Positions 44,955-56,150 of a stretch of DNA of 64,000 nucleotides are shown here, piece by piece (position 1 is the stretch's first letter; every line of letters begins with the position of its first letter). The stretch is from Lasiosphaeria ovina (taxonomy: Eukaryota; Ascomycota; Sordariomycetes; Sordariales; Lasiosphaeriaceae), in NCBI GenBank assembly GCA_033439765.1, contig JAULSN010000003.1, forward strand, positions 5,146,001-5,210,000, in the 5' to 3' direction. A model generated the notes under the pieces. The model made no database searches and had not been told where the DNA came from. It saw only the letters and a list, made by a program, of their open reading frames with translations. The translations under genes were made by a program, and so were the position numbers.

Positions 44955-45155
44955 TCGCTTCATAACCCCCCACATCTCCGACGTCTACTCGAGGTGCGAA
45001 TTCCACAGCTAGGTTTTTCGCCAAAGTGAAATGGCTTATACCCATAACCACGCACACACTAAAGACAACTTATCCCTATGCCTAGTAAAATGGGTGGACA
45101 TTACTGCAGTCCTCAAGCGATGCGTTCCTGATCGGCTCACAGCCTCCCATAGCTC
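44906..45155 (+). repeat. Imperfect about 73-bp direct duplication at the patatin break
   Basis: The sequence at 44906-44978 (TAGTAAATTCGGTGGACATC ... CCCACATCTC) recurs at 45083-45155 (TAGTAAAATGGGTGGACATT ... CCCATAGCTC) with roughly three quarters of positions matching. The first copy begins where patatin homology ends. Confidence 0.7.
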
Positions 45156-45282
45156 TGAAGCTGTGCAACATTCACTTACTAAGGTAGGTTAGGTTGTCAC
45201 GACCGGCCGTCTGGCCCCAAACAACCACGCGAGCACAGGTAAATTTATCTTACAAACAACTAACATACGAATACACTGTGTC

Positions 45283-46566
45283 TCAGCGCCGCCTGGAAGC
45301 CCTGGGCGGGCCTCGCCGCCCTTGGGGACCGCCCGTGTTGCCGTTCTTGAACATCTCGGCGAACTTCTGCTCGATGTTGAAGTCTCCCCTCGTGGCCTGT
45401 TCCGCGGCCGGTCCCGATCGCGTCTGCGGCCGCGCGGCCTCGATCTCGGCCTTCTCCTTCTCGTCCAGGTAGATCTTGCGGTCGATGAACCGCTGGTCCT
45501 CGTCGGGCGTCTCCCACGTCACGATGCCCTCGGCCGCCGCCTCGCGCCGCCGCTTCTGCCCGCGCTGGCCTGCCCGCCCGAGAACGGCTGCGATGAGGCT
45601 CACGGCCCGCAAGCTGTTGGGGGAGTGTTAGTAAAGGTGGCTGCAAAAAGATGTGTAAAAGTAATAGGATTGTGTAGCATTTGCTCACCTGTCGTCGTTG
45701 GCCGGGATCTGGTACGTGACGCACGTGGGGTCGGCATCCGTGTCGATGATGCCGATGGTGGGCACGCTGGCGAGGCCGCACTCGTAGAGCAGGGTGTAGT
45801 TCTCGAGGGGGTTGAGGCAGACGACGAGGTCAGGAACAAGAGGGCGGCGGTCCTGCAGGTGCTCGACGAAGCCGTTGAGGGGGTCGTCCTGGTGGTTGAC
45901 CATGAGCAGCGGGGCCGAGGCGAGGATCTGGTCGCGGTTGGTGATGGTGCCCGGCGTCCACTTCTCGAACAGGTGGCAGGCGCCGGCCAGCTCGGCGGCC
46001 CGCACCACGACGGGCATGTGGCCGCGGCGCGTGCCGACGAACAGGATCAGGCCGCCGCGGTACGCCACCTCCTCGACGACGCGCGCGGCGCGCCGCAGGT
46101 GCGACGCGATGCTCTCGAGGCTGATGATGTGGATGCCGGCGCGCACGCCGTAGATGTAGCGCGAGTTGGCCGGGTTCCACGACGACGTGTTGTGGCCCAT
46201 GTGCGCCTGCGACGCCATGAGCATCTCGAGCGACGCGTCGTCGGGCGGGTTCTTGAGCGACTCGTCGGGCACGTAGGCGTCCAGCACGATCTCGGAGCCG
46301 AGCGACTTGGTGCGCTTCTCGAGGTGTCTCAGTTCCCTAAACTCGCCGGGCATGTTCTTGAACTGCAGCTCGCGGATCCGCTTGGCCTCCTTCAGCGCCT
46401 CGGCCTCGTCCAAGGACTGCTGAGTCACCGTCGTCGAGCCCGTAGAAGTGGTCGCCGGGGCCGGGGCAAACGCCGTTGCCATATCTGTCGGCTGGGTCGA
46501 GAAGAGTCGCAGCCATGGTCGAGACACGGGCGAGGCTAACGCCCGTCGGCCTGGATTGGGTTCCAA
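45283..46566 (-). CDS. MRP4: Mitochondrial small-subunit ribosomal protein uS2m
   Basis: Exon 1 runs from about 46566 to 45689 and exon 2 is 45613-45283. The intron has GTGAGC and TACTAAC...AACAG ends and the frame is kept. Segments ASLEMLMASQAHMGHNTSSW, NSRYIYGVRAGIHIISLES, RRAARVVEEVAYRGGLILFV, GACHLFEKWTPGTITNRDQI and GIIDTDADPTCVTYQIPAND are those of the bacterial-type S2 in fungal mitochondria. The N-terminal LASPVSRPWLRLFSTQ is an Arg/Ser-rich presequence. An in-frame TAA stands just before 46566, so the true start is either ATG 46479 (MATAF) or an unresolved upstream exon spliced to CAG near 46551. The C-terminus is Arg/Gly/Pro-rich. Confidence 0.9.
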
Positions 46567-47209
46567 TTAGCAGGATGTAGGTAGCAGCAGTCAATTGTTG
46601 GCTACTTGCCGTGCCGGATAGCCAGATTCCGTATTATCATGGCGGGTATTATTTCGCTGCGAGGCTCGCTGGTCGCCAGGAAGAGGACATTGTCGCCAGT
46701 AGCAACTTTTCTCAAGGTTCACGACGCTGACATGGTCCGTGCGGCTAGCCCAAAATGCATGGGCGGTTTTGTAGCCGCTAGCTTACAGGGGCCGGCCGTG
46801 GCTTATTACAGGCGGCCTGTATCGTTCGGCACCTCACTCCGTACTAGCCGTACTAAAACATTAACGATACCAAATATGATACATCACAAGCTATAAATCG
46901 CCATACTAAATGAGATCGAAGCAAGATGCCAAACAAGCCGCTTAAAAAACAAGGCCACTGCGTATTAATATCTATATGTAGAGAGATGATGCCAAAGGTC
47001 GTAAAGTTCTGATACAAGAAAAATCTACTACAACAGAGCAGACAGACTCCCGCCGCTTGGCCTCTCAAAAGCGGGCATTTCTATGTCATGATGCCCCCCC
47101 AACGGCAATTCCAAACTGAGCGCTCCTTCGTACGTAATATTAAGATCCGTCTCCTTGGCTACATGTATCGCCATCCAGCTTCCTCCTCCTCCCAGAACTT
47201 GCTCTCCAT
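46567..47209. other. Intergenic, no gene seen
   Basis: Promoter side of uS2m and 3' side of the CBS-PB1 gene. AT-rich at 46850-47060. Nothing further recognised. Confidence 0.45.
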
Positions 47210-49470
47210 CTACCTGCTCGACAGCCTCGAGATGGAAAACACGCCAGCAATCACTATTGCCAGCGTGACAATTGCACCTGGAAGCAGCAGCTCGTTGGGC
47301 ACGCCGGCAATGACCTGGTCTGGCTGGTGCGGCACCGTGCGCGTGCGTGTCTGCCGGCCACGGGGCGCAGGAGACTCGTCGTCCTCTTCCTCGGCATCAC
47401 CGTCTTCGTCCTCGTCGTCACCAATAACCCTGCGGCGCTCGCGGACGACCGACGATGCAGGCGGCGTGGGCAGCACGATCGGCTCGGGCGGCGCAACGTA
47501 GATCGGCGGGGCCACAGCGGGAACAGGAGGCTCCTTGGGGTCGTGGACGAAGAGATCGACCTTATCGCGGTGGCCGTGGCGAGCGAGCAGGATCGCTTCC
47601 AGCAGGTCCTGGTCCGTCGTGATGGACACGGAGTCGCCTTCGTCGTCGAGGTAGCTGAGCGCATAGCCGCCAGACAGCTTGCCGTCCTCGACGACGGGCG
47701 TGCCGCCGATCGCATCCACCTCGGAGCCGAGCTTAGCGGTCACGCTGCCGACGAACTCGGCCATGCCGTGCGTAGCAGTAACCTGCATCCGATGGACGCG
47801 GCCGCTGGGGGCCTTGAACTTGAATGTGAAGGGCAGCTCGCCGGGCGGCAACTCTGGCGTGATACCGAGGGCGCTGCGCGGGGGCGAGTCAACGCCGGCA
47901 TGGCTGGCAGAGTCGCCGGGCGCGACGCTGTCGGTAATGCGCTCGCGCGACATGTCGGGCGACATGAGTGACCGCGGGCCGGGGTTCGTATGTTGGTGCG
48001 AGCCCTCGCCAGAGACCATGGACTCGGTCTCGTGGTCCAGAGAGAGCCAGAACTTGTTCCAGGCCGGCCCTTCGCTGTCGCTGCCGCCCATGGTGTTGAT
48101 CTGCTCAAGAGTGGCATATGTAAGCTTCAGCACGTCGACCATGCCGACAATCTCGCCTCCCTCATTCATGACGGGCAGGTTGAGGTAGTGGCCATCTGCA
48201 GACATCTGTCAGTTATGTGCTTTCCTAAAACCGGGGAAAGGGCTGTGCTTACCGTGCATCTTCCGAAGCGCAGCCTGGATGCTCATGTCCATGGGCGCAA
48301 AGTCGGGATGGGGAGTCATGACCCGCACGACGCTGCAGGTGGCCGGGTCGAGCCCAGGCGCAATGACACGCAGAACGACGTCCTTGCTGGTGAAGATACC
48401 CGTAATAGCTCCCTGATCCTGGACCAAGACTGCCGTGGTGTGATTCTCCTTCATCATGTGGGCCGCCTCCTTCACCGACGTCCGCACGCTGACGGTCGTC
48501 GGGGGCATGCCGTTCAACACCGACTCGAGTGTCGGTCCCGACATCTTGGACCGCAGAGCCTCGACGTACTGGATAATCTGCTGAGGCTGGCTGGTGCCGA
48601 GCTCCGACTGCACGCCCTCGAGTGCATCGTACAGCCTTCTAGACGACGCGTAGGCGCGCTCCAGCTTCTCCATGGCGTCGTAGAAGCACTTTGTGATGTC
48701 CAGAATACCCGAGATGTCCTGGTTCTCGTCCATGACGGGCAGATGGCGGAAGCCCTTGCGCACCATCAGATCCAGGGCGTCGGTGGCGCTCGTGTCGGTT
48801 CTAGCACATAGCGGGTTCTTCGTCATGATTTCGGCGATGGTGACGCTGTTCGCCTTGAGCCCCGCCCCGACAACGCGGAAGGCCAGATCCTTGGCGGTGA
48901 AAATCCCCGCAATCCTGTCATCGTCGTCGGTGACCAGCACGCAGTCTTCGCGTTTTGCGGCCATGAGCTGGGCGGCCTCGGCGACCGTGGTCGCGGGCTT
49001 TATCTGGAGGGCAGGGCTCGGCTTCAGGGCCAGGACGGTGCCAGGAGGGGCTTTGCGAGAGTGTCGCGCACGGCTCGTCAAGTGCTTCTTCTTGGAGAGA
49101 TCGTTCTCCATTTTCCGACGGATTGCCTAGCAGTGCACAGTTAGTCCATGCTATCTTCAATTCGGGACATCTTGCCGATAACGTATAATCCGATGTTGGA
49201 CCGACGGCTCCCCGGGGCCGGGCTCGGGGCAGAACGAGTGTCCATCCACAAGCAACGCACCTCATCTCTCTTGGTCTGTTTTTGCCTGCTGGCGCTGAGC
49301 GACGACGCGGCGGCGGCGGCGGCGCCCGCATCGCTGGCGGCTGACGTATGGGTAGTCTCGAGAACCGGTCTGGGGATTGCCGAGGTAGACGGGCTGTTGG
49401 TGAAGGGGATGGCGCCGCGGCCCTGGCCACGACCGGGCGTGCCTCGCACGGTTCCTGGATTAGCCGACAT
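47210..49470 (-). CDS. CBS-domain and PB1-domain protein with C-terminal anchor
   Basis: Three exons, 49470-49261, 49126-48253 and 48195-47210, splice in frame to 690 codons; introns of 134 and 57 bp. An Ala/Ser-rich N-terminus leads to four CBS motifs in two pairs: REDCVLVTDDDDRIAGIFTA, GFRHLPVMDENQDISGIL, HTTAVLVQDQGAITGIFTSK and LNLPVMNEGGEIVGMVDVL. A PB1 domain follows (FTFKFKAPSGRVHRM ... YLDDEGDSVSITTDQDLLEA). A Pro and acidic linker precedes a C-terminal hydrophobic tail (LLPGAIVTLAIVIAGVFSI). CBS pairs bind adenine nucleotides; PB1 pairs with other PB1 domains. The arrangement matches the fungal Mug70-like group. Tail anchoring to an inner membrane is inferred. Confidence 0.92.
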
Positions 49471-51517
49471 TCTTGGGCGTTGCGTTCGGAATCAGATGCA
49501 GATTGCGAGAATCGTGAGTTGTGGTTGAACGAGACTTTGCTGCAACGACGTCCGTCCTGTGCAGTCGACAGGTTTTGTTGGATAAGGTCGTGCTGAATTG
49601 GAGGCAGATACAAAGTCTCTGTCCAATGAACAGTCAGATGATCGCTTCGCTTCGGCTGCACGAGGGAAAAACATGCGTGGAAATTTGACAATCGTTGGCT
49701 CGGCGATGCACGGACCTCTGATGGTTTGGCAGCTGTCTGCCTACCAGTCACGGCCCCGCCAAGCTGCGAAAAGCTGGGGCACTTTTTGGGGAGGAGAAAA
49801 GTCGGAGCTGCCCCGCGTCTTTCGCCCGCCCGCCTTACACACCTCTGCAGCCCATGAGCAAGGTCTTGCTGGTTCTCACATTTTTCCTAGATGGGTTACA
49901 AGTGTCGTCTTGGCTCGACTTTGAGGAGCCCCTTGTCTACGTATTTCTCCTGATTTATCGCGCCCCATTGACGCGAGCCCTAATTCCTGTTCGGTGCTAT
50001 TTTAGCAGTGGACCAACGCTGGACTCTCGGGCTCTCCTGACTCCCTGGGCACGCCAAATTCGCCACGCAATGGTGGAGCAATACTGCGTGTTTTGAGATT
50101 CATGACATGCCCATATCAAAGTGCAGGCACGATATCTGCAAGCAGCCAGCGGTGTTGTGGAACACAAGAATCCTGACGAACATCATTACAAGGAAGACGT
50201 GGTCACCCTCCAGACGAAGCCCGTACAGCTATAACATTGCCGCATGCTACTAGCCATCGACCCCTCGTGCAACCAGACGGATAGCTTGGCTTCTGTAAGT
50301 GGCATGTAAATCCGTAAGACGGAAACTCTTATCATATGGATTTCGCCTTTGCACTACTTCGGTCGACGAAGTATGTGTGCTGAAATATCCAAGGTAACAC
50401 AGCGTGCGTGAGCCACCAGTCGATATGGGGCGATTTTGAATGTTTGCTGGACTTGTACGTACAACTGTTCCAACACGCCCCATAGCTCTCGCCCCTTTTC
50501 TCATCCTCGTTCTCACGGTTCTTCGTGAATCTTCCCCCTTCGATGTAAAAACATCAGAAACAAAACGTGAAGCTTCGAATGTGGAAGACAATTACACAAC
50601 GTAGGAGATATATGGCAACGGCGAATACAGCGTTCAAACATGCTAGCAATCTTAGATACCTAGACAATGCTATTTCCAAGAGTCAGATGTCCCTTTTTGC
50701 TTCGAGACCTTCCATGCCAGCCACGTGCTAGCCTGTCCTCGGGCACAAAAACAGCCACCTTTGTGCCCTTGCATAAACCCCACTTGGCCTCCGACCCCAC
50801 ACATGCCAGACATCGGATCGAGCCGATCCCGGCCAATGAGAGCATGAACATTGACGGCTGGCGTCTGGATTGGGCCTCAGTTGGCCGCTTTGGTCACCAA
50901 TCACGTTTCACGCTCCATATTGCAATTATCCCTTGACACTGAGGGAACGAAGCCCCCCGGACGCGACGTCACTTGCCGATCGACTTCCAAGAATTCCAAG
51001 GCATCGACTTCCTTCTTCTACATCGTGCTTGCGCGTCGCAAAGCCCGGGAACGACCGGCGGCCAACCTGAAGGAAGAACGGACAACTTTGCAGCATACCT
51101 TCCGGCAACAAACCGAGCATCATTTTGACCAACCCGCGAGTCTAGGCCGCGGCGAAGGGGCGCACCTGAAGCCGCCATTGCACGGGAATACGCAATACCA
51201 ACGCATCTGCGCATCGAACTCCGGCGCAAGCTTTTTTGGGTTTTCCCTTTATTACGCAGCATCCGCACTCGATCTTTTTCTTTTTGGATTTCGGGCTTTG
51301 GGACTAAGGGAAAAGCCAAATTTATTAGCGCCTCTGGCACTCTTTCCGCAGCGATCCGCGCACTGCCTAGCAGCCCAGACAAGTCCGCGACGCGGGAGTC
51401 GGATCTGGGAGATACAGTGTCAAGGACAACCACGAAGCCCCGGGCAGCGGGTTTTTGCCCATTCTCCTTCAATTCGACGGTCCCCCGAAGAGCAACTCTT
51501 CTCCCAGTCTCGCTGCA
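49471..51517. other. Long intergenic region, no gene seen
   Basis: About 2 kb between the CBS-PB1 gene and the next membrane protein. Many short ORFs overlap on both strands without domains, signal peptides or coding bias. The last 600 bp probably form the leader of the downstream gene. Confidence 0.4.
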
Positions 51518-52215
51518 ATGGCCCCACTCCTGCAGTCACAACGAGACTTGGCATTCGCGCCGTTGTCCCAGCCAAGCTCCCGGCGCGCAGTAGCGGCGCG
51601 GGCAGCAAGCATGCTTCGGACTCTCCTCGCTGCGCGCGATGACGAATGCCACCCGGTAGATGGCGGGAACCCCTGCGAGAAATCCGCCTCGGCGTCGCAA
51701 GGAACTACTTGGGCGATTGTCGGCACTGTGGTGTAAGTTTAATGTGCTGCCACACTCTGTCCAGCAAGCACGAGTCTCCCTAGTCCGATGCATGCACGGG
51801 CCGAGTCCAGCTTATGCGCCTTGCTAACCGATCGGGACACGGCAGCGGCGTTTTTGTCGTATCCACCCTCGCCGTGTTGCTGTTTCTCCATGTAAGACGG
51901 AAGAAGCGCGACGCGAAGGAGGACAGCCAAGACCGCTTCCGCATGGAAGATTACGGCGTGGAGGTTGCGCCATCCTCGCGATCCAAGGCTCGCGCCGATC
52001 CACCGATGCGGTCGCTCGACGAGTCGACCAGCACCGATGGACGAACACCGACGAAGCCCACGGCAGCCGCGCAAAAGGGATATCTGAACCCCTTCGTGAC
52101 GGACGCTGATGACACGGCCTCATATCAGTCTTCAGAAGGGCCGAATCACCAAGGTGGCCTTGCTCCCCAGTGGCCGAGGACAGGCGAGTCCTCGCCGACC
52201 AGGCCGAAGACTTGA
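51518..52215 (+). CDS. Single-pass membrane protein of unknown function
   Basis: Exon 1 is 51518-51732 and exon 2 is 51846-52215, with a 113-bp intron (GTAAGT, GCTAACC branch site, GGCAG). The 585-bp coding sequence gives 194 residues. Residues about 66-90 form a membrane helix across the splice site (TWAIVGTVV then GVFVVSTLAVLLFLHV), stopped by RRKKRDAKE. The cytosolic tail is charged and Ser/Thr-rich, with YLNPFVTDADD near the C-terminus. The short Ser/Arg/Ala-rich outer part has one CxxxxxxxxC pair (DDECHPVDGGNPCEK). The layout resembles short Mid2-like or fungal TM-adaptor proteins but no family is certain. Confidence 0.7.
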
Positions 52216-53714
52216 CACCAAACCGCCACAGAGCCCGTGCTAGACCGGGGGAAGATGTGCTCACGAGGACGAAACAAAAAAAGACTATGAATACTTGGAT
52301 GTACGATGACCAGGATGGATAGGTGGCTGGACTGTTTTTAAGGGTGGAGTTAATGGGTGCTATGCTAATTAGGGCTGCCTACGGGGATAGGGAACATTGA
52401 CTATGTCGAGCACTAATTAGGTCTAATGATGAATGCATACGAGGTGCGTCAAACGCACGGCATTAGAGGCACCTGTCGCAGCCGGCAGTTAAATATTGTG
52501 TATGATTTGGTTCGGGATATTATTTATTCGCCGTGCCGGTAATTCCCACAGCAACGGTTTGTGCCAGGACTCTGTGAACGGAGCGAAAATATAGTCGAAA
52601 ACGTATCCACCGATTTCTGGACGACTACAGCAGTCGAGAAAGGAAAGGCTCCTTCGTAAACCACTTTGGTTCTTACATAAGACTACGGATACTCATAAAA
52701 AACATGAGCCGACGCCCTTGACTAGAAGTGATGTCAACATAAGTTTCGACTACTCTAGAAGTTCTATACTCTCACAACGGCCGAGCAGCATAGCCCGCCC
52801 CGGGGTTTTTAATGGGAAGAACTGTATCTAAGGAACCCAGAATATGTTGGCCCGGGACTCCAGAAATGATTCTGATGGAACAAGCAGAAAGAGCAAATAG
52901 TTTGCCACATATGAGCTTCATCAAGTTTACTTGAAGTTATAGCTCGACCAGTAAAGGCTCTAAGTGCTCAACAAAAAACAGCAGACATTACCGGGGCAGC
53001 GAGGGACGAGACGCAAAGGTTCAACAACGGCATGCGGACAGCGATTTCGGTGAGCACGGGGCTTGGGAATGCCAGACCGAGAATTAAACAGTGCGGCAAC
53101 ATAACCGACGGGAGTTACAGCCAACTACCGTAGCCCGTTGCGTGGTGGCAGATTTGCCGACGCGAGCTGAAAGCGCTTTGCGCAGCCTCCTTATTAATAT
53201 ACCGCCCCTGCGGTGGAACACGAAACCCCGGTTGCACAGCCCTGCTGGGGGAGACGAGGCCAAGGACTCGGGGCATAAGCAATCTGGCAAAATGGAAGAG
53301 TGGCTTTCTAGTTAAGACCAAGACCACATTGTTAGAGTGGCGGTCGTTGATACAGGTTTACCTGTGATGGGATTTGAAATTAGGATGCATCGGTTCCAGG
53401 CGTAAGCAATATATCCCCGCCATTTATATGCGTCAACGTTCCACGGCGGGGGATCGTTGGTCCTGATGTTCACTCAGAGTGTTCAGCTTTGAATAAAGGA
53501 GTGTGATGAACAGTGGGAGGTCAATGTTGTTGAAAATTGAATTGCAATTTATCGGTAATTAATCGCGAAAAAGAGAAGCCTCAACTTGGTCCTAACAGCA
53601 AGGCTCAAGGCCATAAGGATATTTGCCATCGGAGTGTCTTTTGGCCGTGTGGTTGAGGAAATATTGATCATGTCTTGGACCGCTGAGCGAGTCTGAAGTT
53701 TGTTTAGATTTTAG
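52216..53714. other. Intergenic, AT-rich, no gene seen
   Basis: About 1.5 kb without a supported gene. ORFs at 53081-53327 overlap on both strands and show nothing recognisable. No TE similarity was noted. Confidence 0.45.
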
Positions 53715-53722
53715 TATAAATA
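53715..53722 (+). promoter_or_regulatory. TATA box of the small secreted protein gene
   Basis: TATAAATA, 162 bp before the ATG at 53877, in an AT-rich setting followed by a C/A-rich leader. Confidence 0.6.
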
Positions 53723-53876
53723 TGTGGCATACTTCGTCGTGTTCTCGTGATCCCCTTGCCATGCAAAGAGCAAGCGACAGCCTCTCCTCTCTTACCACCC
53801 ACGCCAGCCCCAAACAGCAAAAACAACACCAAACGAACTCAAAGCTCAACTCAAACTCCTCGCGGGGCCAACCAAC

Positions 53877-54140
53877 ATGAAACTCGCCACCTTCACCCTC
53901 GGCCTTGCCGCCGCCGCCACTGCGGCCCGCGCGGCCCCAGCACCCAACGACATCGGCGTGGTCCGGGCCCTCTCGGGCAGGGCCGCTGCCGCCGACAACT
54001 GCTTCGACAAAAGCGACTGCGGCATGGGCTGGAGCGGCAAGTGCGAGTCCTGGTGCGACGAGCGCGGCTTCTCGCACATGACGCGCGACGGGTGTGGATG
54101 GAACCCGCTCAAGCAGGCGTGCTGCTGCATCGTTCCGTGA
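53877..54140 (+). CDS. Small secreted cysteine-rich protein
   Basis: One exon of 87 residues. The signal peptide (MKLATFTLGLAAAATAARAA) is clear, followed by a short pro-like segment (IGVVRALSGRAA; possible dibasic-free processing) and a compact Cys-rich core of about 47 residues. The core holds eight Cys in the order C-x5-C-x7-C-x3-C-x13-C-x8-CCC. A Gly/Trp-rich core (GMGWSGKCESWC) is present. Size, signal peptide and Cys density fit effector-like or antimicrobial small secreted proteins; I recognise no specific family. Flanking intergenic DNA is AT-rich and the gene is isolated, as is common for such genes. Confidence 0.75.
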   Translation: MKLATFTLGLAAAATAARAAPAPNDIGVVRALSGRAAAADNCFDKSDCGMGWSGKCESWCDERGFSHMTRDGCGWNPLKQACCCIVP

Positions 54141-54608
54141 GGGGGCGGATGGGTTAAACTAAGGTTGCGGTGTGGGGAGGGGGGGACTGGCGCGACATAA
54201 GGGGCTGGAGATCTGGGTACTTGGCTTGTGTGTTTATTGGCTAGGTTGGAGAAGGTTGCCATAATGACTGGAGATTGTATTCGTAACATCTATGATACAG
54301 GGAACAAGATATATCTTACGTGTTCTCCTATGGATCCTGGAAACTCTAGGGCGAGGTTTATCGTGGCTTCTGCCCTCTAGACAGCGTTGATGTGGATGAA
54401 CAGCTCAGGCGGGCATCAGGGCAGCTGAAATAAGCAGCCAGATTTCTCAGAAAAGCCGTTATTCGGAGCAGACTCGCAAGAACATGGCCCTGTTCTCAAA
54501 TATCCCAGATCTAACTTCATCTAAATAACAACCTCCTTTGCATCACTCTCCCTCTCCCTCTCCCCCTCTCCCCCCTGCAAGCCCACGTCCTCCCGGCTAT
54601 GCGCACGC
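54141..54608. other. Intergenic, no gene seen
   Basis: Shared 3' region of two convergent genes. A CCCTCTCCCTCTCCCCCTCT-type run lies at 54548-54578, just past the stop of the next gene. Confidence 0.45.
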
Positions 54609-55484
54609 TCAAATCCGGATCTCGGTACAGTAATCACGGCTAGCCACGACAGCATCGACCTCTTCAGCAAGTTTCCTCAAATCATCCAACACATCTCTGC
54701 AGGTCCGCAGCGTCCACAGCACGCCGTGGTCCTCGTCCAGCACCGGCTCGTGTTTAACCTCATCATCCCCCACAGCCATGCTGCAACCACCACCCGCCCC
54801 GTTAACAAGCTTAGGGGGACGGGGGTGGGCCATCCAGCGGAGCAGGCGGCCGCGGGCCCAGTAGACGACCCAGCTGAGGTTGTGGCTCTGGACGCGGGCG
54901 CGCTCGGACTCGTCGAAGCGCGCCACGGCCTCGGCCTTGGTCTGCGCGACATTGGTACGGGCATTATCGTTGTCATAAGCGTTGTAGCCGCCGACGCCAG
55001 GGGGGCGGAGGTCGACGTATCGCGGGTCGAGGTTCCGGCCGGCGCTGTCGCACTGGAAGAAGACGAGCGCGCTGAGGGCTTCGTTGGCGTTGAGCGTGAG
55101 GAGTGCGGTGGCGCCGGGAACAAAGGGAGAGCTACCCCCGAGAGCGGCTGAGGCGGTGGCGTGGTGCTTGCCGGAGGGGGGCTCCTCGTCGAGGGTCATG
55201 GTCGCGGAGGTGGCCGCGGAGGCACGCCGGCTGTTGGAGAGAGCGTCAGGCTCGGGGTTGCTGCGGCTGGTGTCCCAACTACATCCGAAGCAGAACTTGT
55301 CCCAGAATCGCTTGCGGACGTCTGCGTCGACGACTTGGCCGGTCTTGTTGACGCGGCTGAGAAGGTCGATGAGGTCGTCCGCTAGAGATTTCGCGTCGTC
55401 GTCCATGCTGTCAAACGACGACCAGACGGGGCCAAATGGGTTTGAGGTCTGGGAGAGAGGGGTGCCATTGTGTGCCATGGCCAT
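54609..55484 (-). CDS. Unknown protein, 291 residues
   Basis: One exon from ATG 55484 (MAMAHNGTPLSQTSNPFGPV). The first 80 residues look helical (DDDAKSLADDLIDLLSRVNK, VRKRFWDKFCFGCSWD). A Ser/Ala-rich stretch follows, then segments such as LLTLNANEALSALVFFQCD, RYVDLRPPGVGGYNAYD and SHNLSWVVYWARGRLLRW. No domain, signal peptide or membrane helix was recognised. Length, steady frame and codon use (GC-rich third positions) support a real gene. The ATG three codons later is an equal candidate. Confidence 0.6.
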   Translation of the reverse strand: MAMAHNGTPLSQTSNPFGPVWSSFDSMDDDAKSLADDLIDLLSRVNKTGQVVDADVRKRFWDKFCFGCSWDTSRSNPEPDALSNSRRASAATSATMTLDEEPPSGKHHATASAALGGSSPFVPGATALLTLNANEALSALVFFQCDSAGRNLDPRYVDLRPPGVGGYNAYDNDNARTNVAQTKAEAVARFDESERARVQSHNLSWVVYWARGRLLRWMAHPRPPKLVNGAGGGCSMAVGDDEVKHEPVLDEDHGVLWTLRTCRDVLDDLRKLAEEVDAVVASRDYCTEIRI

Positions 55485-55820
55485 GTTGGTTGTGAACTTT
55501 GTCGGCGGTGTGGTTGGATTCGTTTCTAATGCGTTTGTTGTCGAGTCCAGGTCCTGGTCCGTTGTCGAACGGGAATGCGAAAGAAATTGTGTGAGGTTGA
55601 GGTGGTGACTGGTGAAGAGGACACCTGGCTACTCAAGGGAGCAGACGTGATGAAATCCTCCGTCCAACATCTCTGTTGTATAGTCCAGGCCCTGCATCGT
55701 TATTGAATGAGACTGTGGAAGTCATCCCAAGCGTGTAGACAAATCATTTTTCTTCCCACCGCTTCCATGGCTGCAATTATGCCACGTGTGGTTCAAAAGC
55801 AAAAACGCCCACAGTATTCT
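55485..55820. other. Intergenic, promoter side of the unknown gene
   Basis: No gene seen between the unknown gene and the MITE-like element. Confidence 0.4.
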
Positions 55821-56091
55821 GGAGCTTTGATCTACGTACCCACCTACTTTTTCTACGTACCCTCCTGGGGGCCCTTGGCACCTGAGATACTCAGGGCCTA
55901 ATTTAGGCTGGAAAAATCGTGAAATACCATCTTACCGCCTATGCGCATCCCATGCGCCAGCCCAGCCGCCTGGGTCAACAAGGTTGAAGTTGTCAACCTT
56001 GTCAAGAGCCCTGAAAACGCGTTTTCTGGGGTGCTTTTTATTCTTCTTGCAAGTGGCAACTCTGAGGCTTGGGTACGTAGATCAAAGCTCC
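55821..56091. mobile_element. MITE-like element with 22-bp perfect terminal inverted repeats
   Basis: GGAGCTTTGATCTACGTACC followed by CA at 55821-55842 is repeated as its exact reverse complement at 56070-56091. The 271-bp unit has no coding capacity. Inside, CTACGTACCC recurs near 55852. A clear target-site duplication was not seen. Size and perfect TIRs fit a non-autonomous DNA transposon. Confidence 0.65.
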
Positions 56092-56150
56092 CAATCTATC
56101 TCTTGTGGTGGTGTAGAAGACTCCTGGCCATTTAAGTAAGTAACTAGACC

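Noticed and set aside
45322..46539. Plus-strand ORF of 405 codons opposite uS2m
   Set aside because: Shadow of the uS2m gene; composition is Arg/Val/Leu-rich, as expected for antisense of GC-rich coding DNA.
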